Origin: Gymnopilus junonius | Lineage: Eukaryota > Basidiomycota > Agaricomycetes > Agaricales > Galerinaceae | Assembly (NCBI GenBank): GCA_015501075.1 | Contig: JADNYJ010000024.1 | Location: forward strand, 1-64,000 | Length of the DNA stretch: 64,000 nt | Direction of reading: 5' to 3' | Part shown: positions 24,084 through 35,728 of the stretch, one piece after another | How the letters are laid out: every line of letters starts with the position of its first letter | How positions within the stretch are numbered: position 1 is the stretch's first letter | Position numbers and translations under genes: made by a program | Notes under the pieces: model-generated | What the model saw: the letters and a program-made list of their open reading frames with translations, nothing else | The model's database searches: none | What the model was told of the DNA's origin: nothing

Positions 24084-25769
24084 ACCTTGACCGCATTGCA
24101 CAATGATCGGCATTTGTTGCCTCTGATTAACATTGTGTTGAAAATTTCTGCATCGGGAACATTTATTGCGACTTCGACGGAGTTGGGCTTGAGCTCCAAA
24201 TACCTCCCTGCTTAGCCATATGGCCAACTACTTCCACAAGCAAGTTTGGAAATTTTCCGCGGCACTAGCAAGACTTTTGTCCAGTCTCATCTTTGGGCAC
24301 AATAGATAAGTCAATTTGTACGCATGCTCTCTACAGTTTGGATTAGGGCCTATGCTCCTCTATGAGTACCAGAATGGTCTCGCGAAAAGTCCAGTCGACT
24401 AGGGGGGGAAATAAACCAATAGCAGGAAATTGTTACCTAGCATCATATCGCTCAGTGGGAAGTACCTCAAAAAGGAGCAGACAGCAACGAGGTAGGATTG
24501 TCAATTTATTTCCTTTCTTATTCCACTTTACAAGGCCATCTTAGAGGACGTGGCTACTCCCAAAAGTTGTAGCGCGTTTCTTGTCCTTTAAATTCCAATT
24601 CTGTGCTTGCTGCTCAGGCGTCGGTCCTATTCGTTTGTTCGCCCACTCTTGAGACATTGAGCATTTCCTGTTGTCGAAGATTTAAAGTCCTACGTGCGCC
24701 GGGTGGGTGGTAGGCGGCAGTCCGCGAATGATCTAATTTCTTCTCTTCAGGGATGTACTTACTCTGAATGTGTACGACCTCTAGCCGTCGTTGTAAGCCT
24801 TAAAAGGCCTTCAATGTCGAAGGTCTGTGATGGCCATGCGCCGAGCACGTTTGATCGCTTTTCGGATCACAAACAGTTAACGCACGCTCTTGGTTACCAG
24901 ACTTGCAACTTGCAGTGTCTCTCTGGAAACGGGCGAAATTTCGTGTTTTGCCTTTCTCTATTAGGAAATAAACGCCAGGGTCTACCAGGGTCAACTAGTT
25001 AAAAGACGACTCTTCTTTGATGGCAATGGCATGGTCCTGCTCCATATATTTTCCGTGGCAACGATCCTCTAGCTTCCTCTGGCAAGGATCTTCAGTCCAG
25101 TCAACTTGTAATGACGTAACTCCCTAGCCTTGTAGCATTCGCGAGACCATCTCAAGACATCTGCCTAGAGGACAAGCCCCACCTTTCCAAATCCGCGACG
25201 ATGAACTGTGTGCAGCGTACGACCACGTACCGTTGCCTTCATCTGGTGACTTTTAAGACTGCTGCCGTAGCTTTAGCATTGCGTCCAACCTGAGAATACT
25301 CTATGATACAAATGCAGCCCGAAAATCCGTTCCGGCCACAGAAAACGCTAGGGCCACGATCTTCGGTGTCATTTTGTTACCTTGCCACCAGGGTTCCCAC
25401 TTATGGTTCCTGGATCTCGATGATCGAGGTTGGTTGAGTTTATGCAGCTTCGGAGTCAGGAATACCCATTGGCCATCCGGAAAAATCGCGTCCCCAGACA
25501 CACCTAGTCGTCCATCTCTCTTGTGGACCACTCCCTGCCTGTGTTCTTCCATAGTCGTCCATACTACTATCCCTTCTCCACCTTTCTCCCTCTCACCTTT
25601 GCCCTCCGTTCTCTGTCTTTCTTATATTTGGTAGATTTTTCCTGCGGACAAATTTCTTGGTGACCTCATTTACCGAAAGCGGGTCAGTAAGGAACTGCGT
25701 TATAGGATGCAAGTCTCCCTTTTATTCCATCGTGTCGTATTACTCATACCCTTTTACGTAGTTCATGTT
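24084..25769. other. Long intergenic region upstream of homeodomain gene
   Basis: About 1.7 kb with no ORF above roughly 100 codons that looks coding. It is the largest gene-free stretch in the gene-dense part of the window. It probably includes a long 5' leader or promoter of the homeodomain factor, as is common for fungal regulators. No tRNA or other structured RNA was recognised. Confidence 0.4.
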
Positions 25770-27436
25770 ATGGCCCACAATGAGGGCGCTCTTCGGTACA
25801 CGGATGAATACCGTCTTTTGAACAACGAAGACTTCAGCAGTTTTGCTCCAAGCTCGACAGGAACCAGCTCTCTCGCCTCCAGAACTTCACCTGCTACTGT
25901 AGTCAAGCAGGAACTTCACGAAGACCATGACATGTCTTCCGGTCAGCAAAGAAAATTCCCATCGATGGTTTCGAATGTTAGATCTGAGAAGGAGAAAAAG
26001 AAACGATCTCGAGTCACCCCTGAGCAGCTTGTCGAATTGGAACAATTTTTCGCTATGGATCGGAACCCCCCTATAGCTCGCCGGAAAGAGATAAGCGAAC
26101 AGCTGGGAATGCAGGAGCGTCAGACTCAGATCTGGTTCCAAAACAGGTACGTATTTTTGGTATTGAAGGTCACAAAGTGGTATTTAAGGGAAACCATCGC
26201 AGAAGGGCCAAGGCAAAGTTGCAAGATGGCAAGAACAGCAGTCGTAGTAGGGAGATCACGGAAGGATCTCCAGAAATACAACCTCCCGAACCCCCTAGTG
26301 TGCTTGAAGTAGATATCAATAGCTTGATCCATGAAGACGAGCGTGAGTCTCCTTATGTTTTCTGTATCAAATCCACTCTCACTATCCTGCGATTCATTTC
26401 CATAGTGGTAAAGATCATTCCATGTTCAGACCTAACGATTGGGTCATGGCGCCGTATTGCAACCTCTTCGGGCAACCAAGATCTTATAGCCTATGTATCC
26501 GACGTGAAGAGGTGCTTAAACTGGTTCATTCGCTCAGGAGGGTATGGCTTTAAAATGGAAATACCATTCGACAGCGTTGAAAATGCCGAATTGACCAACG
26601 CGGGCCGGGACTCGAGTCTCGCCGTGTTTGTTCTATCTAGGCCACCAAATTTCTACCTCGAAAATGTTACTTCTGCGCCATGCGAGGGTTTCCTTCGTAC
26701 GTGGAAAAGGTGCTCCGATTGGACTGAAGGGCATCAAGCAACTCATGTTCTGCGGCACACTCTCATTGGATCCTCTGTGCAGCTTGCTCATGTCTTAGAA
26801 ATTTTTCATTCCAACACTCACACACCACTTCGACCACTGTCATATCGTCCAGGATCTCTGCCTCCTTTGGAAATCCCAGCATTGGGAGACACCAACCACC
26901 CAGCCTCTTCTAACGGAGTGGTCAATCCACATGTGAGCCGCTTATGGCAAAGTCAGAAAACCTTACCCTACAGCTCTGCAGTAGAGAGCGAATTTGTTGG
27001 TCACCGGGCCCTGCGATCTCCCCATAGTGCACCTGCTACTTCTTCGCACCAAATTGGCTTGTCTGCCCGTGGATCAATCTCAGCTAGCTTTGAACCAAGA
27101 ACGAATCGCATCTATCAAGCAAACCACATTTCATCTATTACCGATTTTTACCGTGCTCCTATGTCTCCAAACCCTAGCATCGACCCATACAGTGCTCAAT
27201 CTCATTTATATAATAGAAATTTTCTTGGTCCTGACCAGTTGGATATCATGCGGCCTCCTTTACCCCAAGCGTCAGGGTACAATGATTCTCTTCCGCACTC
27301 ACAATACCAACCTGCAACAAACCTTAATCATCTACCGACCAATAGTCGTGCTTTATCATCCGAGCCCGAGCACCTTCTAATATCGAGGATACCTGGTGTA
27401 AGGCATGAATTGGATAGGAATCCGAGGGAAGGTTGA
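25770..27436 (+). CDS. Homeodomain transcription factor
   Basis: Three exons (25770-26146, 26203-26342, 26406-27436) encode about 515 residues. The homeodomain spans residues about 75-134, starting KKKRSRVTPEQLVELEQFF and ending in recognition helix RQTQIWFQNRRAKAK. It is the 60-residue non-TALE type. Intron 1 cuts within the QNRR codons. Further on is a second conserved block (IPCSDLTIGSWRRIA, DLIAYVSDVKRCLNWFI, GYGFKMEIPF, DWTEGHQATHVL) that I recall from basidiomycete homeobox proteins of the hom type. The tail is Ser/Pro/Asn-rich and disordered. An upstream in-frame ATG at 25707 would add a hydrophobic 21-residue extension; 25770 was preferred because it gives a normal nuclear protein. 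Intron 2 (63 nt) is stop-free and in frame. Confidence 0.85.
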
Positions 27437-27665
27437 CCCAATATACTTTTCTCATCTTACATTACAAACTAATCACGCAGTGCCTTGACCGAAACTCCTC
27501 TATAATTTAGGTCACTGTTGACTTCTAAGTATATTACGTGTATTTCCACTTTATGGTTACTTTAGGCCCCTGTTTTAAATATATGCATGATAATATGAAA
27601 AGTAATAATGCTTTTAGCTATGTACTCGAATAGTGATGGCACTTGAGAGTGGTGGAGGGAAAAGG

Positions 27666-28182
27666 TCAAAGATTCTGTAGGGCTGCAGCCTGCTGACCCT
27701 CATGCCTCTCTTTTGATACCCTGGCAGTGTACGTCCTGCTTACGATGTCGACTGTAAAGGAAATTGAGTACGAGAACTTCAAAAGACTAGTAAGCTCACA
27801 AGCTTCCATATATCGATCCAGGCATCTAGAAAGACAAGTCTAGAAGATGTGAGGATGCGACCTTTTAGTTAGTAAAAGCTCTTACCTGCTCAGAGCTAGA
27901 GAGTGAGTCCCCAGGTTTAGTGACACATTTCGCAAAGCAACGTTCGCTAGCTTTCTGGAGGAAGGCACAATGATGCTCAGTTAATTTTTTCGCAAGAGAC
28001 CCCTTACATTCATGAGTTCCTGTGCATTTGCGAGCGCCAACTCTTGACGAACATTGTTCATGACAGCCTCCTTCCGAGCTGCCATATCTACAATGAAGCA
28101 GTAAGTAAATTTGCTCAAGAAGAGAATGTCAATTCGCACCACTTGGGGAAGATGCTGAAGATCTAGAGAGAAAGTCTGCCAT
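27666..28182 (-). CDS. TIM13: Mitochondrial import inner membrane translocase subunit Tim13
   Basis: Small intermembrane-space chaperone that works with Tim8 to carry hydrophobic precursors to the TIM22/TIM23 pathways. The gene is split by four introns. Joined exons give 105 residues beginning MADFLSRSSASSPSD. The conserved VMNNVRQELALANAQELMNK is followed by twin CX3C motifs, CFAKC (47-51) and CLSRC (66-70), 14 residues apart, then LDRYMEAFDIVSRTYTARVS. The stop TGA is at 27666-27668. Because of the small exons it is easily missed by ORF scanning. Its start is 173 bp from that of the divergent JJJ1-type gene. Confidence 0.92.
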
Positions 28183-28355
28183 TGTAAACACTTGCACTTG
28201 AACAGAGAATGTAGATGTCGGCTTTCAAGACTGAACTTGAACAAGTTACAACTTTAAGTAACAACTAGTCAAAGAATTTTGGATGTCACGTGATCGACAA
28301 TATTATTAAACTTGTATTACTATTTTAATTTACCAAACTATACTTGCAAACTACG

Positions 28356-30303
28356 ATGGGCGCCCAGGAATCTACTAATCGTCAAGATACAAATGACGAA
28401 AGCCTGCCCATTGACTATTATAAGTTGTTAGAGGTTTCCGAGGATGCATCTACCGACGAAATCAAGGTCACTTCAAGCCGCCTTCGTTAATTCTGCAGAT
28501 GTATGCTCACTTTTTTATAGCGTTCATTTCGACGACTAGCTCTGATTCATCATCCAGATAAAAATCATAACGATATTGAAGAAGCTACGCGCAAATTCGC
28601 TGGTCTACAGCAGGCATATGAGGTCAGCCTTGCATCTCATTCTGCAATCATCCCAATAAGTCGATCGTTGTAGGTCCTAAGTGATGAGCAAGTGAGCAAG
28701 AGTTGCTATAAATTTAACGACATATTTATGTGTAGCTTTAATTAGGAACGAGCTTGGTATGACTCGCATAGGGCTTCTCTGATACCGGAACCCGATGCAG
28801 AGACCGTCTTTGAGGACATCAAGCGGGGCACCAATCTTTCAACCCGTGTACGAGACAGAGGGCTTACGGTACGACATTTGGCACGCTTTCTTGATGCGAC
28901 GACCTGGGATACGTGGGACGACGGAGAAAATGTTAGTTTCATCTCATTTCAATCTGGCTATAGCATTCATTCTTTCGATTTCTCAATTAGAGCTTCTTTT
29001 CTATCTACCGCAACCTCTTTGCAAGACTCGCATCCGAGGAAGCTACTTTCGATTCCAAGGATGGATTTCCTTCATTTGGATATTCCACCTGGCAGTGGAG
29101 TCCAGCAAGCAAAGGCGACCCCACTTGCGCTCGAAATTTTTATAGTCTCTGGATGAATTTCACCACTCAAAAGGACTTTTCATGGATGGAACAATGGAAC
29201 ATTACCGAAGCACCTGACAGGCGTATCAGAAGGTAAGGATTTTCCATCTGATATAATCAATGCAGCTGAAGATATCTGCAGATTGATGGAAAGGGATAAC
29301 AAAAAATTACGCGATGAAGCGCGGCGAGACTATAACGACACCATTCGGGTAAGTATCAAGCCAAGATTTCATATTTTCTAACTAATTGTGTAGTCTCTTG
29401 TAAGGTTCATCCGTAAAAGGGACCCTCGATACAAAAGGCATATCGACTCTCAGTCGGAGATCAAGCCACCCGTTCAAATACAGCACCCTTCTTCAGTTGT
29501 CAAAGGAACGACCGCTGAAGCCTACATTGAACAAGAATGGCAAAAGGTAGAGGTCAAAGGCCACGACGCAGATTTAGACTGGGCAGCAGCGGAAGGCGAA
29601 GATGAAGAAGAATGGGAGTGCGTTGCATGCGGGAAAACTTTTCATAGCGAAGCAGCCTGGGACAGTCACGAAAGAAGCAAAAAGCACATGAAAGAAGTGG
29701 AAAGATTAAAGTTAGAGATGCAAGATGAGGACGAAGAGTTACACTTGGAAAACGATGCAGTTGGATCCGATTCTGATCGTCCAGAGACGACTCCTCCATT
29801 CACCAGTCGTTCACCAGTACCAACTGATTCAACTGAACTCCAAGAACTTCCAGATATCAAAAAGCAAACATTTGATGCATTCTTGGGTGAAGAAGAAACA
29901 TCTGCAAGGAGAAGGAAAGGTCGCAGAAGAGATAATAGAGACGTCCCTCCTCATGACGACTTTGCAGGCGAGAGCTCAGTCACCCCAACAGAGGTGGCCA
30001 GCCATTTGATAACTTCGGAAGATGTGCCACCGTCGAAGCGGGAGAAGAGACGCCAGAAGCAACAAACCAAGCTACAGGATTCCAATGACCATCCTTCTGC
30101 GGTATTTTGATTCCTTTGCATGAGAATGAGCTTTTATTCAGTGTGCATTTCAGACTTGCAATGTTTGTGGAAATACCTTCCCGAGTAGGACTAAGCTATT
30201 CGCTCACATAACGGAGACTGGACATGCCCTAGCAGTGCCCAACGGGGACGACGTCAAGGTCAATAGAAGCAAGAAGGAGAAGGAGAAGAGACGCCGTCGC
30301 TGA
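28356..30303 (+). CDS. JJJ1: JJJ1/DNAJC21-type J protein with C2H2 zinc fingers
   Basis: Hsp70 co-chaperone; yeast Jjj1 acts with Ssa Hsp70 and Rei1 in cytosolic maturation of 60S ribosomal subunits. An N-terminal J domain (residues about 20-85) contains [14 protein letters not shown] and the intact HPD in [13 protein letters not shown] conserved central region follows ([14 protein letters not shown], then [18 protein letters not shown]). There are two C2H2 fingers: [20 protein letters not shown] near 29620, and [19 protein letters not shown] with ETGH at about 30155-30225. The tail is very basic ([10 protein letters not shown]). Multiple short introns occur. The fusion of a J domain with two fingers is diagnostic of this family. 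Confidence 0.93.
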
Positions 30304-30494
30304 TGATCTAAGCTAGAGGCGTATCCCCAAGACGGCGTCTAGCTCATACGTTTACTCCCTCCTTGGAGAGGCGCGGTAGATCTAGGAGAAGTTGTAATCA
30401 TTTCACAAGAAGTACATTTAAAAGTATAATGAAATAAGAAGGTTGAAAACAAGTGAAGTACGCTGAGTTATCTACCGTAGCTGGCAGGATGAAT

Positions 30495-31813
30495 TTATCC
30501 CATTAGTTGGGAAATATCAGAGGGGGGGTACTTGGTCTGCGAGAAAGTGAGAAGGCTAGATAGCATAAACGAAGGCATAAGTCATTTGATGATGTGGAAC
30601 GCATACCGTTTCAGGCTTTGGATATATTTTCGGCTCACTTCATCGTTTAATACATGAGCCACTTGATCCGCTGAAATCTTCTCTCGAGCGGACCGTTCAT
30701 GGATACTGATCTGAAGTCAACGAGAGTCGGTTACTAATCCTTGAATGACGCACCCAACCATAGTCACACCGATTGGCCAAGGTGCATTACCAATGGAAAG
30801 TCGAAGATAAGAGTCATTGGCCTTTTGGTATTGACGTTTTTGCAAGTAATGGACTATCTCTGCCATTCGGGCCAACATATCAGGAGGGAGTGACTACAGA
30901 TGACGAAAATGAATTTGGGTGAAAAGGACAGTAACAAACAACATACCCTAGATCGAAGGGTTTTGAATAAAGGTTTCAAGTACTCTGCTGACTGAACTTG
31001 GGTAGCGGCAGCCAGTTTACCTTGGGTCGTACGTTTAATGTGCTCTGGACAAAGAAATAACTTCAGTGTACATAACAGGCGGAATGGTTTTGTGAACGGA
31101 CCTGGTCGTTCGTCCATGGCTTCTTCCCATTCCTTAAGAGTTCTCTTGAGAGCATAGTATATTAAAGGATACAACTTGTCCGGATCCGTTTTGACAAGGC
31201 TAAGGTCGAGAATGGCATTGGCGCCCGAGTCACTCTCCTCCTTCTTCTTCCCCTTGCTGGTCTTATTCCGCAATTCCCTTTCGCTGTTTTCTACGTCTTC
31301 AAGAGCTTTCTTGAAGTCGTTCTGTCCACCTTGACGGTCGTGACCTTTCTCCTCAATAAGCTCAAGTGCTCGAAGCCTTAATCTGCGGTCTTTATCTGTC
31401 TCTCCAAAGAGTCGAATAGGTTGGCCCTTTGAGCGAAGCCTTCGAATAGTCTCCTCGTTTGAAATGTTGTAGGCTGATTCGGGAGGTTTGGGAGATTCGG
31501 TGTCTCGCGAGTGTTCCTGGACAGAAGAGGGAGTCAAGGATGCCTACTCTCCAGTGAAGAATTAGGACGAAGTGAGATATTTAAAGAAAAAATTGTTCAC
31601 TCTTCCTGGTTTTGCCTTGTCAACCGGAGTCCCAGTTGCACTTCGTGAGGCATCAAGAGATTTCTGCTTGTCTGCTCGCTCTTTTTGCTCTTGTTCTTCA
31701 CGTAGACGCTCTATTTCACCCCTTCTCATATATTTTGTAGGCCGACCGGCAAGGAGAGGGTCATCCTGAAGAGCCTTTCGTTTTGTGGCAATCTCGGCTT
31801 TGAGAGCGTCCAT
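30495..31813 (-). CDS. PRP18: Pre-mRNA splicing factor PRP18
   Basis: U5-associated factor that acts with Slu7 in the second catalytic step of splicing. Exons joined on the minus strand begin [20 protein letters not shown] and show the PRP4-like motif [20 protein letters not shown]. The Prp18 domain follows, with [20 protein letters not shown] and [12 protein letters not shown], then [39 protein letters not shown] and the final exon [19 protein letters not shown]. The strongly conserved [10 protein letters not shown] loop is intact. Its start lies 91 bp from that of COX12 on the opposite strand. An upstream in-frame TTG extension (to 31939) overlaps COX12 exon 1 and was rejected. Confidence 0.94.
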
Positions 31814-31904
31814 GGTCAAGGGAGTATTGGTTACATAAGCAAATACGGGAGTAAATAACACATTCCGCCACAACCCGACCGACTTATCAACCTGAACAAC
31901 GACC
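31814..31904. promoter_or_regulatory. Shared bidirectional promoter region PRP18/COX12
   Basis: 91 bp separate the opposed start codons of a splicing factor and a respiratory subunit. Transcription start sites may lie within or beyond the opposite leader. Confidence 0.6.
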
Positions 31905-32431
31905 ATGTCTGAGAACGCCGACCTCACCAGGTATTCCACCTTTTTTTTTCAACAATCATTTCCTCATTTCGTTTGCAGCAAATACGTCCTTCAAACCGTT
32001 CCTTTTGACGGTGTGTCGCTCTGCATTTCCAACACCAGTTTCGAGACTTATGTTTTTGCGTAGCGCGTTTCCCAAACACGAATCAGACTAGAAACTGGTA
32101 AACGCGGTCTTCTCATCCGGGAACATGCGCTTAATGACTGTTCCAGCTTCCAGAACTATACTGACTACTTCAAATGCGTTGCCGCCAAGGGTGAAGACTT
32201 CGTTCCCTGCAAGCAGTTCAAGAAGGCGTACAACTCTCTCTGTCCAAGTGCGTTTGTTCCTTTCTCATGCCGGCCTGTGTGACGATATTGTTTCCATCTT
32301 TCGCACTAGATGAATGGGTGAGGGTTAACACACCTACTTGACCCCCTGTTATATTTGACCATTTTCTCTAGATTTCCAAGTTTGATGAGCAAAGGGAAAA
32401 TGGAACGTTCCCGGCCTCCCTGGAACCCTGA
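31905..32431 (+). CDS. COX12: Cytochrome c oxidase subunit VIb (COX12/COX6B)
   Basis: Intermembrane-space subunit of respiratory complex IV. Five introns split a protein of 86 residues: MSENADLTSKYVLQ, FDARFPNTNQTRNC, FQNYTDYFKC, EDFVPCKQFKKAYNSLC and PNEWISKFDEQRENGTFP. The twin cysteine motifs are C31-X9-C41 and C52-X10-C63, as in COX6B. One coding exon is only 8 nt (ATGAATGG, 32310-32317) and is needed to make PNEW. The gene ends 88 bp before the sulfite oxidase start and is divergent from PRP18. It would be missed without splicing because no exon exceeds about 110 nt. Confidence 0.93.
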
Positions 32432-32519
32432 TAATACCCAGTACAGTAGCCATCACGTGTGCGAGTAGATAGAAACGGGCCTGGCTCCAAACACGCTGTT
32501 TCCATTCTTGACTCCGCTC

Positions 32520-33762
32520 ATGGATTACTCCTCTGAACCTTCCCATTCTCCTTTGCTCAACGTGCAGGAAAGTCAGCCATTCAATGCAGAGCCCTCTGCC
32601 GCTGCCCTTGTCGAGTTTCCCTTGACTCCAGAAGACTTAGTCTACTGCAGAAATCATAGTCCTGTCCTGGAATTCAACCCAGACGAGTACTCGATTGTCG
32701 TCAGGGGAGGCAGCAAAGGCGACGTTAGGCTGTCCTTGAATGATTTAAAGTCTCAGTTTCCAATTACCCGTATAGTCGCCGTTCTTCAGGCAAGTTTTGG
32801 GCACAGCCATTTGACCACATTTCAACCCTTGACATCCATCGAAACAGTGCGCAGGAATAAGAAGAAAGGAAATGGGTGCTATTAAACCTGTCCATGGTGT
32901 TCCGTGGGCTGACGGTGTTGTTGCTAATTGTCGGTGGGGAGGCGTTCTATTATCGGATGTCCTCAGGTTGGCAGGACCGCCAGCGCAAGACATTCGCCAC
33001 GTCTGTTTTGAGTCTAACGCAACCCTTTGTCAAGACGACTCGTACTATGGCGCGTCTATTCCTGTGGATAAGGCGTATGAGAAGGGTGCCGTCTTGCTTG
33101 CATACGAGGTGCGTCATATGTCTGATCAAACGAGCCAGCAACTTAGCCATATAATGGAGATGAACAGTGAACCTTTGAGTATTGATCATGGTGGACCGTT
33201 ACGGGTTGTGGTTCCTGGCTACTTGGGGGCACGCTGGGTTAAGTGGGTAGACACTATCAAACTCTCTTCCGAGGAATCGCCAAACTTCTATCAGCAACGC
33301 GACTACAAGGTTCTACCCCCTGATGTATGTCGCCCAAGTTTGTATTTCAAGGGTTTTGTGCTAAAATACCTACAGGTTGAGACGAAAGAGAGCGCCAAGC
33401 CATTGTGGTCCAAGTATCCGTCCATGACAGCCTTGCCGCTAAATTCAGTGGTTGCGCATGCTAGCCGTCCATCTGATGACAAGCTGCTCGTGAAGGGGTA
33501 TGCACTTGCCGGTTCTTCTGGGGATGTAAAGTCAGTCGAGGTATCGGTTGATGAAGGATCAAGTTGGCATCCGGCTCGGATTACATACCAAGAGGGCAAA
33601 TGGAGCTGGACCCTATGGGAGGCAGAAGTGAAATGCACCGGTGAAAGTAAGAAAGTGTACAGCCGTGCGATGGATTCGAAAGGAAATGTTCAGCCAAGGG
33701 AGGGCATTTGGAATCTGAGAGGTGTCGCGTACAACGGCTGGGGCGTAGCCGACCTGGCTTGA
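32520..33762 (+). CDS. Sulfite oxidase (molybdopterin enzyme, no heme domain)
   Basis: Oxidises sulfite to sulfate with a molybdenum cofactor. Four exons (32520-32789, 32848-33108, 33160-33324, 33376-33762) give 360 residues. The Mo-cofactor domain has [43 protein letters not shown] and QQRDYK. The C-terminal dimerisation domain has [31 protein letters not shown] and [15 protein letters not shown]. The Mo-ligand cysteine is residue 91 in CAGIRRKEM, where the family normally has CAGNRR. Intron 1 has a GC donor (GC-AG). Introns 2 and 3 are each 51 nt, stop-free and in frame. There is no N-terminal cytochrome b5 domain, so it resembles plant-type enzymes. A nitrate reductase fragment is unlikely because no heme or FAD part follows. 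Confidence 0.93.
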
Positions 33763-33796
33763 TTAGGCAATTTTTACATCTTAGTTTACTACTCCT

Positions 33797-34072
33797 ATGG
33801 TTCTCGCACGATTAGTCCACTATACAGTTGACGCTGTCCTACTCTCGACTGTAGTAGCAGGCGTAAGGCGTTCGAGCGGTCTAGCGTTAGTTTTGCCATC
33901 CCAATACTTCCTCCGGAGCTCATACGTGTCTTCCTGTAGACCCGACGCATCTGCCATACCAGACCCTACTGTGCGTTCTGTAGCTGAGAAGTTCTTGGGA
34001 GTTGGCGAGACAGTCTTCGACATGATACAAGCTACCGCAGTGAACAGCCCATATTTCAAGAAGTCGAATTGA
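33797..34072 (+). CDS. DUF1748 family small protein
   Basis: Two exons with a 54-nt intron (33886-33939) give 73 residues: MVLARLVHYTVDAVLLSTVV, AGVRRSSGLAPDAS, AIPDPTVRSVAEKFLGVGE, then TVFDMIQATAVNSPYFKK. The hydrophobic N-terminal helix, RRSSG turn and C-terminal YFKK match what I recall of fungal DUF1748 proteins. These are small conserved proteins of unknown role, thought to be membrane-associated. The intron is in frame and stop-free, so the unspliced frame also reads through as 91 codons. It starts 34 nt after the sulfite oxidase stop on the same strand. A minus-strand ORF over this region is a shadow. Confidence 0.8.
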   Translation: MVLARLVHYTVDAVLLSTVVAGVRRSSGLALVLPSQYFLRSSYVSSCRPDASAIPDPTVRSVAEKFLGVGETVFDMIQATAVNSPYFKKSN

Positions 34073-34415
34073 ATGGAACCCGTTGCCTCTTGGACAAAGG
34101 TGTGTCCTTTCCATACGTTATTTGTTCGTTTCTGGCGTATTCATTCACGGCTTTTTCGCAAATTCATCTCCTTTACAGTCTGATCAATGCAAGCAACTTA
34201 CGTGTCATGCGATGGACCAGAGTTGACTATCCTGTTGCCAAGCAAGATGGCAGGTTTACCACAACAGATAGAGGGAGGGATGCCTATGTAAAGCGCTTGC
34301 TAGCGCTGCAGATTCATTCGGAAGGTCGATGCCACACTTGCATTTCATTGACAAGAAGAATGGCAATGGCTAATATACAATTTATTATTGATTACATGAG
34401 CCTACAGTAGTGAAA

Positions 34416-35582
34416 TCATGAGCGGGCGGAACCTAAAGCTGAACTTTTCGCAGTATTTTGTAGTATTCGACTGCGTAATGAGCTCAGAGCGTCTGAGCCG
34501 GAGTTTGCAGAAGCCTTCCTGGATAGACGGGAAGAAGTAGCAGGGATTGAGATAATGTCGAGGGTAGTCTTCCTTCGCTTGGACTCCCTAAGCTCTCGAT
34601 CCAATTTTGCCTTCTGCCACTCTGTCCTGGCTTCTTCCTTGGCTTGTTCGTCTTCTTCCAGGAGACTCATGCCAGCGGGCAAAGCGTACCGGTCCTTCAA
34701 AAAATCATCTGACCTTCTCTTATTTTGCTCAACCTTTTTCTCTTCGCGGAACCGCTTTCTGGCTTTCGAGGAAAGGGCATACGGATCAGCGTTATAATGT
34801 TCCGATGTTTGCTGTAATGACTGGATCCGTGGTTTCTGAACAGTTTCTACAAGTCTTTTTGCATCTGTTGTTTTCTCCAGGGCTGCAAGAGGGTCGATAT
34901 TTACTTGCTCCTTATCAGTATCTGACGAAATGTCAACAGGGCATTGGTATCGACAATGTGGCTCGACAAACCGTGAACAGCGAAGCCTCCGTTGTCTTCT
35001 GGGTTCCAATCCTCCTCCTTTTGCCTCGCTCCCGAGACAACAACATAACGGGTGTTCTGAGCAAATTGTCAGAGTAAGATTTACACATAGCAAGTAGAAT
35101 TGTAGCGCACCTTTGGGTCAGTTTGAATTTCAAACCACCCACTACATAAATGACATTTACATCTGAAGGAATAAATCGGTGTCGAGTAGTATGCTCCTAT
35201 CTTCTTCTTCTCTGCGTTATATCTGACGCCCATGCCAATGTGGTTGTTGCATGTTCCACTGAATATATTATGTTTTGAATCAGTGGCGCAAGGTCTCCAA
35301 AGGTTCGGCACACGTACCACCAGATATTGAAAGGCAATTCAAAGCGGGTGATCAAGATTCCTTGGTCAATCTTTCGGGCACGGTCTCCGAGAGCGTGTTT
35401 GCCTGTTCGTTCAAAGGGTCAAGAAGAGGGATAGCAATGGCCAGGTGTTACTGACCACGGAATTTGTTCAAGCTGCCTTGAGATGGATCATAGTCTGGTG
35501 GGTAGTATCTGAAGAACAGTTAGTGCCAGATGGAGTGATTATGTTTACCCAAATTGCAAGCGCACTTGTTAAAGCCTTGCAT
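34416..35582 (-). CDS. CWC16/Yju2-family splicing factor, SAF4/CCDC130 type
   Basis: Spliceosome-associated protein. Exon 1 gives MQGFNK and is joined to YYPPDYDPSQGSLNKFRG. The zinc-binding region then has PFNIWCGTCNNHIGMGVRYN, KKKIGAYYSTPIYSF and RCKCHLCSGWFEIQTDP, providing the CxxC pairs expected for the family. After GARQKEEDWNPEDN comes a basic, coiled-coil C-terminal half (for example SSKARKRFREEKKVEQNKRR) ending SSALGSARS. MQGFNKYYPPDYDP is typical of the CCDC130/Saf4 branch rather than Yju2 itself. At least three short introns are present. It converges on the DUF1748 gene and is tandem with the upstream phosphatase gene on the same strand. Confidence 0.9.
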
Positions 35583-35728
35583 TGCTAATGGGCGTACAAG
35601 GACAAGTCGTCCGTCACAAGAGGTCACGCATTGCGGCGACAAGTTGAAGAAAAACAGTGATGTATAGCAAATACGACTATAATATGGGTATATAGATCGT
35701 CCAGATATTCTAGTAAATATGCAAAATC

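Noticed and set aside
33820..34119. Minus-strand frames opposite the DUF1748 gene
   Set aside because: The plus-strand spliced product matches a known small family; the minus frames are shadows without a start or splice support.
34607..35077. 156-codon plus-strand ORF
   Set aside because: Antisense to the CWC16-family exons, whose protein is clearly real.
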